DNA of 64,000 nucleotides, from positions 1,488,001 through 1,552,000 of the forward strand of contig NZ_CP117267.1 of assembly GCF_007000325.2 (NCBI RefSeq). Reading direction: 5' to 3'. The DNA comes from Rhizobium rhododendri (lineage in GTDB: Bacteria > Pseudomonadota > Alphaproteobacteria > Rhizobiales > Rhizobiaceae). The position numbers and the translations under genes are program-made. The notes below the pieces were generated by a model. The model saw only the letters and a program-made list of their open reading frames with translations, was not told the DNA's origin and ran no database searches. Below, piece by piece: positions 47,934 through 56,354 of this stretch; positions within the stretch are counted from its first letter, which is position 1, and every line of letters begins with the position of its first letter.

Positions 47934-47947
47934 CTGTATCGTTACAG
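47934..47947. promoter_or_regulatory. Second probable LacI-family operator, regulator side
   Basis: CTGTATCGTTACAG is a palindrome with one mismatched pair. It agrees with the site at 47615-47628 in 12 of 14 positions, including the CGTTACAG half. It lies about 90 bp upstream of the regulator start and 319 bp (centre to centre) from the first site, which would allow looping as well as autoregulation. Confidence 0.68.
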
Positions 47948-47980
47948 ATTTAGGGCTTCAGATCGCCACCGGCCCATCCG

Positions 47981-48011
47981 TTGACGCTTGCGGTCCAAGC
48001 GCCATCATATT
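47981..48011 (+). promoter_or_regulatory. Candidate promoter for the LacI-family regulator
   Basis: TTGACG (47981-47986) is followed after 17-19 bases by ATCATATT (48004-48011), a fair -10. Transcription would start near 48018, giving a leader of under 20 bases before the TTG start. The operator at 47934-47947 lies just upstream of it. Confidence 0.45.
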
Positions 48012-48034
48012 AAGGCGTCCCATCAGGAACGGCG

Positions 48035-49084
48035 TTGGACAGCATGGACAATCAAGAAAATTCAGAAGGAGACCGGCGCCCAGCCGCAATCCGCGAACGG
48101 CCGACCCTGAAAACCATCGCCTTCATGACGGGCCTCGGCATCACGACCGTTTCGAGAGCGTTGAAGGACGCCTCGGATATTGGTGCGGAAACGAAGGAAC
48201 GGGTCAAAATGGTCGCCCGCCAGCTCGGCTATCAGCCGAACCGCGCGGGTGTGCGCCTGCGCACCGGCAAGACCAACGTCATCGCCCTGGTGCTCAGCAT
48301 TGACGAGGAAATTCTCGGTTTCACCAGCCAGATGGTATTCGGCATCTCCGAGGTCCTATCCGGAACGCAGTATCACCTCGTGGTGACACCCTATTCCCAC
48401 GACCGCGATCCGATGATTCCCGTCCGCTACATTCTCGATACGGGGTCGGCCGACGGCGTCATCATTTCGCGCACGGAGCCGGACGATCCGCGCGTCCGGT
48501 TGCTGGCCGAGCGCAACCTGCCCTTCGTCACCCATGGCCGCACAGACATGGGCATCGTCCACCCGTTCCATGATTTCGACAACGAGGCGTTCGCCGAGGA
48601 AGCGGTCAGGGCGCTCACCGCCAAGGGCCGCCGCCGCATTGCCCTGCTGCCTCCGCCGGCGCGGCTGTCCTATTACACCCACACGCGCAACGGCTTCCAG
48701 AGCGGCTTGCTCCGCTATGGTGCCGAGGAAGTCCCGCTGAAGATCACCATCGATGCGCCGCTGGAAGACATCCGCAACGCTGTCGAGCAGCTGATGCGCT
48801 CCCCGAATGCGCCGGACGGTATCGTCTCCACAGCCGGCGGAGGTGCCATTGCCGTCAATGCGGGCATCGAGGCAGCCGGCCTGCGGCTCGGACACGATAT
48901 CGATATGGTCGCCAAGCAGTCGAGCCATATCCTGAACTGGATCAGGCCCGAGATCGTCACGATCTACGAGGACGTGCGTCACGCCGGCCGCGAACTGGCA
49001 CGCTCGCTCATCCGCAGCATCGACGGCACCGGGCCGGCCGAGCTGCAAAGCATCAGCGCCCCCGTCTGGCCGGACGCCTCGTAG
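48035..49084 (+). CDS. LacI-family transcriptional regulator
   Basis: A 349-residue regulator. The N-terminal helix-turn-helix and hinge are visible in [20 protein letters not shown] followed by [22 protein letters not shown] periplasmic-binding-protein-like sensor domain follows. The start is TTG 48035, with AGGAA five bases upstream; ATG 48044 has the site too far away. It is divergent from the sugar operon, with two matching palindromes in between. It most likely represses that operon and itself until an oligosaccharide or its product binds. Confidence 0.93.
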   Translation: MDSMDNQENSEGDRRPAAIRERPTLKTIAFMTGLGITTVSRALKDASDIGAETKERVKMVARQLGYQPNRAGVRLRTGKTNVIALVLSIDEEILGFTSQMVFGISEVLSGTQYHLVVTPYSHDRDPMIPVRYILDTGSADGVIISRTEPDDPRVRLLAERNLPFVTHGRTDMGIVHPFHDFDNEAFAEEAVRALTAKGRRRIALLPPPARLSYYTHTRNGFQSGLLRYGAEEVPLKITIDAPLEDIRNAVEQLMRSPNAPDGIVSTAGGGAIAVNAGIEAAGLRLGHDIDMVAKQSSHILNWIRPEIVTIYEDVRHAGRELARSLIRSIDGTGPAELQSISAPVWPDAS

Positions 49085-49118
49085 ACGACGTCGCGACTTC
49101 AGCCGAACCCAACGAGAA

Positions 49119-49156
49119 GAGCCCGCCGAAACGCTTGGCGGGCTCTCTCATTTTTT
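49119..49156 (+). terminator. Terminator between convergent LacI gene and gnd
   Basis: A perfect 9-bp stem GAGCCCGCC (49119-49127) / GGCGGGCTC (49137-49145) with a nine-base loop, followed by TCTCATTTTTT. It is a good terminator for the regulator gene; the minus-strand tail is poorer for gnd. Confidence 0.82.
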
Positions 49157-49176
49157 CCATGGCAGAGTGGCTGAAA

Positions 49177-50604
49177 TCAGCCTTGCGCGCCGCTGCCCCA
49201 GGGGCCGTGGTGGATATCCTTGCCATCGACCCGGTCGAACCCGTGTGCGCCGAAGAAATCGCGCTGGGCCTGGATCAGGTTGGCGGTACCCCGCGCCTGG
49301 CGATAGGCGTCGAAATAACCGAGTGCCGAGGCGAGTGCTGGAACCGGCAGACCGGCAGTCACGGCGGCGGAGACGATGCGGCGCAGCGATGGCAGCGATT
49401 CCTTGACCATGTCGGAGAAGGCCGGCGTCACTACCAGGTTGGCGGCATCCGGCGCCTTGGTGAAGGCGCTGGTGATTTCATCGAGGAACTGCGAGCGAAT
49501 GATGCAGCCGGCGCGCCAGATCTTGGCGATGACCGGCATCGGCAGCGACCAGTCGAACTGGCGCGATGCCTCGGCCATGACGGCGAAGCCCTGCGCATAG
49601 GCGCCGATCTTTGCCGCGAACAAGGCCATTTCCAGATCGTTCAGCAGGTCGGCGCCAAATGTCATCGGAAATTCGTTTGTCGGTGCGCCGAAGATCTTTT
49701 CGGCAGCCTCGCGCTGCTCTTTCATCGACGACAGGCTGCGGGCAGCCACGGCTGCCTCGATGGCGGTTGCCGGGATGCCCATGTTCTGCGCTTCGATCAC
49801 CGACCACTTGCCGGTGCCCTTCTGGCCGGCCTTGTCGAGGATGATGTCGGGCATGGCAGTCCCGGTGGTCGGATCTTTTGCGGCAAGCACCTTCTCGGTG
49901 ATCTCGATGAGGTAGGAGTTCAGACGACCCTTGTTCCAGTCGCCGAAAATCTTGCTGATCTCGTCCGCGCTCTTGCCGAGACCGTCGCGCAGGATCCCGT
50001 AGATCTCGGCGATCATCTGCATGTCGGCATATTCGATGCCGTTATGGACCGTCTTGACGAAATGGCCAGCACCGTCTGTGCCGAGCCAGGCGCAGCAGTC
50101 CTCGCCGTTGTATTTGGCCGAAATCGAGGTCAGCACCTTTTCGACGCGCTTGTAGCTCTCCTCGGTGCCGCCGACCATGATCGACGGGCCGTGCCGGGCC
50201 CCCTCCTCGCCGCCGGAAACGCCCATGCCGATAAAGGTCAGCTCGGTGTCCTTGAGGCGGTCGAAGCGGGCCATGGTGTCGCGGAAATTGGCGTTGCCGG
50301 CATCGATCATGATGTCGCCCTTGGACAGATGCGGCTGCAGCGCCGCCATCTGCTGGTCGACGGGCTCGCCGGCCTTGATCATGATGATGATCGGCCGTGG
50401 CGGCCGGATGGCCTCGACGAACTCCTCGATCGTCCGGCACGGGATGATCTGCTTCTTGAGGTCTCCCGCACTCTCGTAGAACTCGTCGGTGACCGAAGCT
50501 GTACGGTTGAACACCGCGATGCGGTTGCCTTTTTCGGCAATGTTCAGTGCGAGGTTTGACCCCATGACCGCGAGGCCGATGAGACCGATTTCTGCCTTTT
50601 CCAC
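49177..50604 (-). CDS. gnd: 6-phosphogluconate dehydrogenase (decarboxylating)
   Basis: Oxidises 6-phosphogluconate to ribulose 5-phosphate, CO2 and NADPH in the pentose phosphate pathway. The 475-residue protein starts at GTG 50604 (VEKAEIGLIGLAVMGSNLAL) with AAGGGAGAG upstream; the longer frame to 50847 runs through the promoter of the next gene. Motifs include the Rossmann GLAVMGSNLA, GVSGGEEGARHGPS and the catalytic Lys in GHFVKTVHNGIEY. Full family length; monocistronic. Confidence 0.95.
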   Translation of the reverse strand: MEKAEIGLIGLAVMGSNLALNIAEKGNRIAVFNRTASVTDEFYESAGDLKKQIIPCRTIEEFVEAIRPPRPIIIMIKAGEPVDQQMAALQPHLSKGDIMIDAGNANFRDTMARFDRLKDTELTFIGMGVSGGEEGARHGPSIMVGGTEESYKRVEKVLTSISAKYNGEDCCAWLGTDGAGHFVKTVHNGIEYADMQMIAEIYGILRDGLGKSADEISKIFGDWNKGRLNSYLIEITEKVLAAKDPTTGTAMPDIILDKAGQKGTGKWSVIEAQNMGIPATAIEAAVAARSLSSMKEQREAAEKIFGAPTNEFPMTFGADLLNDLEMALFAAKIGAYAQGFAVMAEASRQFDWSLPMPVIAKIWRAGCIIRSQFLDEITSAFTKAPDAANLVVTPAFSDMVKESLPSLRRIVSAAVTAGLPVPALASALGYFDAYRQARGTANLIQAQRDFFGAHGFDRVDGKDIHHGPWGSGAQG

Positions 50605-50809
50605 GACAACTCTCCCTTGTTGAAACTTGGACGGACTTTGTCGCACCACCATCGGCCATGGGCAAGCCTTGCCATGTTCAAAACGGATCGATTGACAGAA
50701 CCAGGCAGGATTACCGTAGGATCGGGCAAGGTGTTTTGCGGCTGCAGATTGCGGCACTTCGCCTGGATCGCGGAACCGTATAGGAACAACAGGACGACGG
50801 GAGGAAAAG

Positions 50810-51217
50810 ATGTCCACAATGACGGCAGAGATTGTCCACATCACCATCCGTCGTGACTGGCGGGAGGTCTACGACTTCGCCTCGAAACCGGAAAACATGC
50901 CACTCTGGGCATCCGGCCTGGCGACCGCCTTCGTGCCCGACGGTGCCGACTGGATCGCAGCCGGAGCGCTTGGTACCGTGCGGATCGCCTTTGCGCCGCC
51001 AAACGACTTCGGCGTCATCGACCATACCGTCACCGAGCCTTCCGGCCGGCAATTCTACAATGCGTTGAGGGTCGTACGAAACGGCGACGGATGCGAGATG
51101 ATGTTCACCCTGCTGCGCGTCGAAGGCATGACGGATGCGCAGTTCGAAGCCGATGCTAATCACGTCGCCAGGGATCTGGCGACGCTGAAGGGGCTGATGG
51201 AGAGCGAGGCTCTCTAG
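50810..51217 (+). CDS. SRPBCC-family (START-like) protein
   Basis: A 135-residue single-domain protein of the polyketide cyclase/START-like fold: IRRDWREVYDFASKPENMPLW at the N-terminus, a central strand-rich part and a long C-terminal helix (EADANHVARDLATLKGLM). It has GGGAGGAAAAG before the ATG. These domains bind hydrophobic ligands; the ligand here is unknown. The gene is divergent from gnd. Its stop shares a CTAG palindrome with the stop of the convergent lipoprotein gene. Confidence 0.8.
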   Translation: MSTMTAEIVHITIRRDWREVYDFASKPENMPLWASGLATAFVPDGADWIAAGALGTVRIAFAPPNDFGVIDHTVTEPSGRQFYNALRVVRNGDGCEMMFTLLRVEGMTDAQFEADANHVARDLATLKGLMESEAL

Positions 51218-51825
51218 ATGCTTTTCAGCGTCCAGTCGACGATCTGTGCCGAGACGGATGCGAAGGCCCTGTCTAGCGACTTCACATAGGCGTCGTTGGT
51301 CGTGCCGGTCGTTGGCACGGCGACGCGGAAGACGTCTTGCTTGCGCACGGTGCCGGTCTTGTCGTTGAGGATCTTGGCCGAGATCTCGACGACTGCCGCC
51401 TGCTTGGTGGTATCGATCTCGAACGCCCGGATATCGGTCACGACCTGATAGTCGATTGCCAGACCCTGGCCGGGAACGCCGACGCCGCCGACCTTGCCGG
51501 AATTCTCGAAGGCTTCGACCAGCTTCGACTGCACCATGCGGCTGAGCTTGTCGCTCCACTGCGCCTTGGCGAGATACTGCAACTCGGAGCCGCTGACCCT
51601 GACGACGATCTGGTTGCTGTCGATAGCGCTGAGCGCCGTCGGTGCCGGTACCAGGATCTGCTTGCCATGGGCTGCCGGACCCTTGCCGCTGACATTGGCA
51701 GCCAGATCGAACGTATCGTTCTTGGCACCGCCGCCGCAGGCTGTCAGCAGCGCTGCAAGCACTGGCAAAGCCACGACGGACCTGCGTGCCGTCAACCAAC
51801 CCTGAACCGAACCAAATTCCAACAT
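51214..51825 (-). CDS. ABC-type transport auxiliary lipoprotein (Mla/PqiC-like)
   Basis: A 203-residue lipoprotein: signal peptide with lipobox LLTAC, then GGGAKNDTFDL. The domain reads VPAPTALSAIDSNQIVVRV, then YLAKAQWSDKLSRMVQSKLVEAFENSG, the pattern of PqiC-like auxiliary lipoproteins that accompany MCE transport systems. ATG 51825 has AGGGG about ten bases upstream. It is the last gene of the four-gene lipid transport operon and probably anchors the system at the outer membrane. Confidence 0.85.
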   Translation of the reverse strand: MLEFGSVQGWLTARRSVVALPVLAALLTACGGGAKNDTFDLAANVSGKGPAAHGKQILVPAPTALSAIDSNQIVVRVSGSELQYLAKAQWSDKLSRMVQSKLVEAFENSGKVGGVGVPGQGLAIDYQVVTDIRAFEIDTTKQAAVVEISAKILNDKTGTVRKQDVFRVAVPTTGTTNDAYVKSLDRAFASVSAQIVDWTLKSI

Positions 51826-51857
51826 GCTGCGCCTACCCCTTGAAACCTTGCCGCCGG

Positions 51858-53228
51858 TCAATGCCGTGTCCGCCCGTTATACTGCTTGACGGTGTCGCCA
51901 CCGAACAGCAGGCGCTGCGGGTTCTTGTCGAAATTGCTGATCGTGTCGTTCAGATTCTGTACCGTCCGCCTTGTATCGTTGACCAGCGTTTGCACGTCGT
52001 TCAGGCCACCGGCCGAGAAGCGCTGCAGGTTGTCGGCGATCGGTCCGATACGCGAGTTGATGCTGTCGGCAACCTTCTTGAACGATTCCAGCGTGTCACG
52101 TGCTTCCGTAAAGAGCGACTGGGTGTTGTCGGTTCCCAGCAACGCATCGACTTTGATCAGAATTCCATCGACGCGGGTCGAAGCAGAGTTCAGCTTGTTG
52201 GCCATCTGCGACACATCCTGGATCGTCTGGCTGATCTCGGCCTGCTTGGCCGACACGCTGGCGGTGATATCGCGGATCGAGGCGACGGCAACGCGGGCAT
52301 CCTTGGTCGCCTGCGAGATATCGTCTACCGAGCCCTTGATCTTCGAAGGATCGATCGAGGCCACCAGCTGGTCGACCTTGTCGAGCGTCAGCTGAGCCTT
52401 CTTGCCGAATTCGTTGTAGGTATCCGACGTTTCCTTGATGCTGGTGATCGTTGCCTTCAGGTTGCTGGATGCATCGGCGACGTTCGCTGTCAGCTTGTCG
52501 ACGTTTTTCACGACGTCGTTGATGCTCTGGGCGTCGACCGCACGAACCAGCTTCTCGACGGCATCGAGCGTCGAATTGACCTTGCCGGAGACGCTGCTGA
52601 AGGTCTTGGCGAGTTCACCGGCACTGGCGAGAAACTGATCGATATTGCCGGCATTGTCCGCAAGCGCCTTGGAGAAGGTATTGGCGTTCTTGACGGTATC
52701 GGTGAGCGGCCCACGGGCATCCTTCACGAAGCCCTGGAAATCGCCAATAGTGTCGTTGGCGCGGTCCATGATCTTGTCGGCGGTCGCCAGCAGATTGGTA
52801 ACGCTCGATTGGTCGGCGAGCAGAACGGCCCGCTTGCCGGTATCGAGCGAGCGCTTGAGGATGTTCTCGTCGCCGGTGCGACCACCGGAGAGTTCGATAT
52901 AGGCAGCACCCGTCAGGCCCTGGATTTCGAGAACGGCCTTGGTCGTCTCATAGACCGGCGCATCTGCCCGCACTTCGGTGAAGGCCAGCGAATAGCGCGG
53001 ATCGTCGGCGTCGATCGAAAGCGTCTTGACGCTGCCAACCTGAATGCCGTTGAAGCGCACCGGCGAGCCGACGCTCAGGCCGTTGGCAGATCCCGGGATA
53101 CGCACGATCAGCTCGGTCATCGTACCGCCACGGCCGTATTCGGCCATCCAGTAGACGAAGCCGAATGCGGCGGCGATGACCAGGACGGTGAAAATTCCGA
53201 CGATCGTGTAGTTTGCTCTGGTTTCCAT
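51858..53228 (-). CDS. MCE-domain substrate-binding protein (MlaD-like)
   Basis: A 456-residue protein with one N-terminal membrane helix (about 9-29), an MCE domain (about 38-118, with GSPVRFNGIQVGSVKTL and LTGAAYIELSGG) and a long alpha-helical coiled-coil tail to the C-terminus. It hexamerises in this family and carries phospholipids between membranes. The extended tail, compared with the roughly 180-residue E. coli MlaD, is common in alphaproteobacteria and may span the periplasm. It follows the ATPase gene by four bases. Confidence 0.92.
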   Translation of the reverse strand: METRANYTIVGIFTVLVIAAAFGFVYWMAEYGRGGTMTELIVRIPGSANGLSVGSPVRFNGIQVGSVKTLSIDADDPRYSLAFTEVRADAPVYETTKAVLEIQGLTGAAYIELSGGRTGDENILKRSLDTGKRAVLLADQSSVTNLLATADKIMDRANDTIGDFQGFVKDARGPLTDTVKNANTFSKALADNAGNIDQFLASAGELAKTFSSVSGKVNSTLDAVEKLVRAVDAQSINDVVKNVDKLTANVADASSNLKATITSIKETSDTYNEFGKKAQLTLDKVDQLVASIDPSKIKGSVDDISQATKDARVAVASIRDITASVSAKQAEISQTIQDVSQMANKLNSASTRVDGILIKVDALLGTDNTQSLFTEARDTLESFKKVADSINSRIGPIADNLQRFSAGGLNDVQTLVNDTRRTVQNLNDTISNFDKNPQRLLFGGDTVKQYNGRTRH

Positions 53229-53232
53229 GATC

Positions 53233-54090
53233 TCAGTTCTTCTCGCGGCTCTGGTTGCCGGGTTCTGCAGTCTCTTCGTGGCGGACGACGGTACGAGCCC
53301 GTTTGCCGCGGAAATAGGATTTCACCCAAGGTTCGTCGCAGGCAAGCATGTCGTCAACCGTTCCCTCGATCAGCACACGCTTTTGTCCGAGCACGGCAAT
53401 GCGGTCGCAGACGGAAAACAGGCTGTCGAGGTCGTGGGTGACCATGTAGACCGTAAGGCCGAGTGTATCGCGCAGCTTGGCGATCAGTTCGTCGAATTGG
53501 GCAGCGCCGATAGGGTCGAGGCCGGAGGTCGGCTCGTCGAGGAACACCAGATCCGGATCGAGCGCCAGCGCCCGTGCCAGCGCCGCGCGCTTGATCATGC
53601 CGCCCGATAGTTCCGATGGATATTTGTCGGCGGCATCCGAGGCGAGACCGGCGAGCCGGATCTTCATATGCGCAAGTTCGTCCATCATCGAAACCGGCAG
53701 GTCGAGATATTCGCGCATTGGCACCTGGATGTTTTCCTTCACCGTCAGTGAGGAAAACAGCGCACCTTGCTGGAAAAGCACGCCGAGACGCATGTCGAGC
53801 TTGTTGCGGTTCGATTCGTCGAGCGAATCGTAGTCTGTACCGAGAATTTTTATCGTCCCGGCGCTGCGCGGCAGAAGCCGCAGCACGGTGCGCATAAGTA
53901 CCGACTTGCCGGCACCGGAGGGACCGACGAAGCCGAGGATTTCGCCGCGATAGATATCGAGATCGAGCTTGTCGAGCACGATTTTCGGGCCGAAGTTCAC
54001 CGTGACGCCACGCGCCGACAGCACGACGTCGCGGCCATCCGCGGCGCGTTCCATCTGTGTGTCATCCCGGTCTGGCTGAGGCGCGTCCAA
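53233..54090 (-). CDS. ABC transporter ATPase, MlaF type
   Basis: The ATPase of the MCE lipid transporter, with Walker A GPSGAGKSV, signature LSGGMIKRAALARAL, Walker B DLVFLDEPTSGLD and the H-loop in MVTHDLDSL. I propose TTG 54090 as start because AAGGA lies seven bases upstream and the gene then begins eleven bases after the permease stop. ATG starts at 54054 and 54138 are open alternatives; the second overlaps the permease gene by 38 bp. Confidence 0.9.
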   Translation of the reverse strand: MDAPQPDRDDTQMERAADGRDVVLSARGVTVNFGPKIVLDKLDLDIYRGEILGFVGPSGAGKSVLMRTVLRLLPRSAGTIKILGTDYDSLDESNRNKLDMRLGVLFQQGALFSSLTVKENIQVPMREYLDLPVSMMDELAHMKIRLAGLASDAADKYPSELSGGMIKRAALARALALDPDLVFLDEPTSGLDPIGAAQFDELIAKLRDTLGLTVYMVTHDLDSLFSVCDRIAVLGQKRVLIEGTVDDMLACDEPWVKSYFRGKRARTVVRHEETAEPGNQSREKN

Positions 54091-54100
54091 ATGCTGGTCC

Positions 54101-55261
54101 TTAAAAATCGATTGCGGCGTAGAAGATGGCAAACACACCGTCCATCATGATGACGACGAAGATCGACTTCACCACGGAAGATGTCACGTGCTGACCCAGA
54201 GACTCGGCGCTGCCGCCGACTTTCAGGCCTTCGACTGCGGCGACGATACCGATCACCAGCGCCATGAAAGGCGCCTTGATCATACCCGATATCACGGTCG
54301 ATACGCTGATTGCCTCGTGCAGACGGGCAATGAAGGTCGCAAAAGTGATGCCCGAATAGGTGTAGGTGACGGTCGCGGCACCCAGAAGCGATGCGAAGTT
54401 GGCCAAGACCGTCAGCAGCGGCAGGGCGATGGTCAGCGCCACAAGCCGCGGAAAAATCAGGACTCCGATCGGGTTCAGGCCCATGACCTTCAGCGCGTCG
54501 ACTTCTTCGCGCATCTTCATCGAGCCGATTTCGGCCGTGATCGCGCTGCCCGAACGGCCGGCGATCATGATGGCGGTCAGCAGCACGCCGATTTCGCGCA
54601 GCTGCAGGATGCCGACCAGATCGACCACGAAAACTTCGGCGCCGAAATAGCGAAGCTGGAAGGCGCTCTGCTGGGCGATGATGGCGCCGATCAGATAGGA
54701 CATCACCAGGATGATCGGCACGGCGCGAACGCCCATGTGATCGAGCTGGTTGACGATGGATGCCGGAGAAACACCGCTGCCGCGCCCGAGCTTCAGCTGC
54801 GCCCCGCGCACGGCCGAGCCGAGAATATACATGGCGGCCACGAAGAAGCTGCCGAGCTCGGCGACTTTCTCACCCATCGGCGAGAATATCCGGTCGAGCA
54901 GCGGCACTTTCGGCTTTTCCTGGGCCGCGATCTCGCTTGCATCCTCGTCGAAAGATTTCAGCAGTTCGTCGATGTGGTCGTTCGATCCTTCGATCGTGAC
55001 GGTCGCATCGTGCGATTCCTGGCTGAGCTTCAGCCTGCGGATCAGCAGCACGCCCGCAGTGTCGACATCGGACAGGCCGGTCAGGTCGATGACAACATCA
55101 CCGCCGCTCGTGCGCTTGGAAAGGTCGTCTATTCGTCGCAGCACGCCGTGGATGCTGGCGCTGCGCCAATTGCCTGCTAGCCGGTAACGATGACCGGAAC
55201 CATCGGCCTCATCGTCGATCGTCGGCGCATCCGGTATGTTTTCAGCTACGCTCAAACTCAT
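54101..55261 (-). CDS. STAS-MlaE permease of the MCE lipid transporter
   Basis: A 386-residue protein fusing an N-terminal STAS-like domain (about 20-115, with VVIDLTGLSDVDTAGVLLIRRL) to an MlaE/YrbE permease domain with about five helices (GRSGSAITAEIGSMKMREEVDAL is the conserved loop). In E. coli these are separate MlaB and MlaE proteins; here they are joined, as in many alphaproteobacteria. It is the first gene of the operon mlaE-mlaF-mlaD-lipoprotein, which keeps the outer membrane asymmetric or moves phospholipid across the envelope. Confidence 0.92.
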   Translation of the reverse strand: MSLSVAENIPDAPTIDDEADGSGHRYRLAGNWRSASIHGVLRRIDDLSKRTSGGDVVIDLTGLSDVDTAGVLLIRRLKLSQESHDATVTIEGSNDHIDELLKSFDEDASEIAAQEKPKVPLLDRIFSPMGEKVAELGSFFVAAMYILGSAVRGAQLKLGRGSGVSPASIVNQLDHMGVRAVPIILVMSYLIGAIIAQQSAFQLRYFGAEVFVVDLVGILQLREIGVLLTAIMIAGRSGSAITAEIGSMKMREEVDALKVMGLNPIGVLIFPRLVALTIALPLLTVLANFASLLGAATVTYTYSGITFATFIARLHEAISVSTVISGMIKAPFMALVIGIVAAVEGLKVGGSAESLGQHVTSSVVKSIFVVIMMDGVFAIFYAAIDF

Positions 55262-55370
55262 GCGTCTTTCAGATTGGCGGCATCATGCCGACTCAGCGAT
55301 GTATCGCATCCCGCTCATTACGCGACTATACAGAAACGATCTACAGTCTCGTGCCGCAGAAAGAGCAGAT

Positions 55371-56354
55371 ATGTCACGCCTTCTCAATGTCCAAATGAAT
55401 TCCTGGCCGATCGCCGGCACATTCACAATTTCGCGTGGCAGTAAGATCACAGCGGAGGTCGTCACATGCAACATTAGCGAGAGCGAATGGCAGGGAAGTG
55501 GCGAATGCGTGCCGTATCGGCGCTACGGCGAGACAATCGAAAGTGTCATTTCGGAGATCGAGTCGGTCCGGACTGCCGTCGAATCAGGCATGACTCGCGA
55601 AGAGTTGGCGGTCGCCATGAAGCCCGGCGCTGCCCGAAACGCCGTCGACTGCGCGCTCTGGGATCTCGAGGCAAAGCGCTCCGGTATATCGGTGGCGCGG
55701 ACCATCGGCCTCTCGACGATGGAGCCTCGCACGACCGCCTTTACGATTTCGCTGGGCGAGCCCGAGGTCATGGCGGCAGCAGCCGGCGCACAGGCGCACC
55801 GCGCCCTGCTGAAAGTCAAGATCGGCACCTCCGATGACGAAAGCCGTATCCGCGCGGTACGCATTGCAGCGCCGCAATCGGCTATCATCCTCGATGCGAA
55901 TGAAGGATGGACGGAAGACAATCTTGCCCGCCACCTAGAGATCTCCGCCGAAGCAGGGATTGCCCTGGTCGAGCAGCCCCTGCCCGCCGGCAACGACAGG
56001 CTGCTGGCAACTATCAGAAGGCCCGTCCCCGTCTGCGCCGACGAAAGCGTCCATCACACCGGCGATCTCGAAAGCCTGCGCGACCGCTACGACGCCATCA
56101 ACATCAAACTCGACAAGACAGGCGGGCTGACGGAGGCCCTCCGCATGAAGGCAGAGGGCGAACGGCTCGGCTTCCGGATCATGATCGGCTGCATGGTCGG
56201 CACATCGCTGGCGATGGCACCGGCGCTGATGCTGGCCCAGGACGCGGCCTTCGTCGATCTCGACGGACCGCTGCTGCTTTCCCGCGACCGCGAACCCGGA
56301 TTGCGCTACGAGGGCTCGCTGGTCTTTCCACCGCTCTCGGAATTGTGGGGCTGA
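55371..56354 (+). CDS. L-Ala-D/L-Glu (dipeptide) epimerase, enolase superfamily
   Basis: A 327-residue enolase-superfamily enzyme. The catalytic lysine pair is KVK at 148-150 and Lys246 in NIKLDKTGG. Metal ligands are Asp175 (LDANEGW), Glu201 (VEQPLP) and Asp224 (CADESVH). That arrangement and length fit dipeptide epimerases that act on L-Ala-D-Glu from murein peptides. I start at ATG 55371; the longer frame to 55236 overlaps the divergent mlaE gene. Its last 49 bases overlap the convergent MFS gene. The likely role is recycling of peptidoglycan peptides. Confidence 0.85.
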   Translation: MSRLLNVQMNSWPIAGTFTISRGSKITAEVVTCNISESEWQGSGECVPYRRYGETIESVISEIESVRTAVESGMTREELAVAMKPGAARNAVDCALWDLEAKRSGISVARTIGLSTMEPRTTAFTISLGEPEVMAAAAGAQAHRALLKVKIGTSDDESRIRAVRIAAPQSAIILDANEGWTEDNLARHLEISAEAGIALVEQPLPAGNDRLLATIRRPVPVCADESVHHTGDLESLRDRYDAINIKLDKTGGLTEALRMKAEGERLGFRIMIGCMVGTSLAMAPALMLAQDAAFVDLDGPLLLSRDREPGLRYEGSLVFPPLSELWG

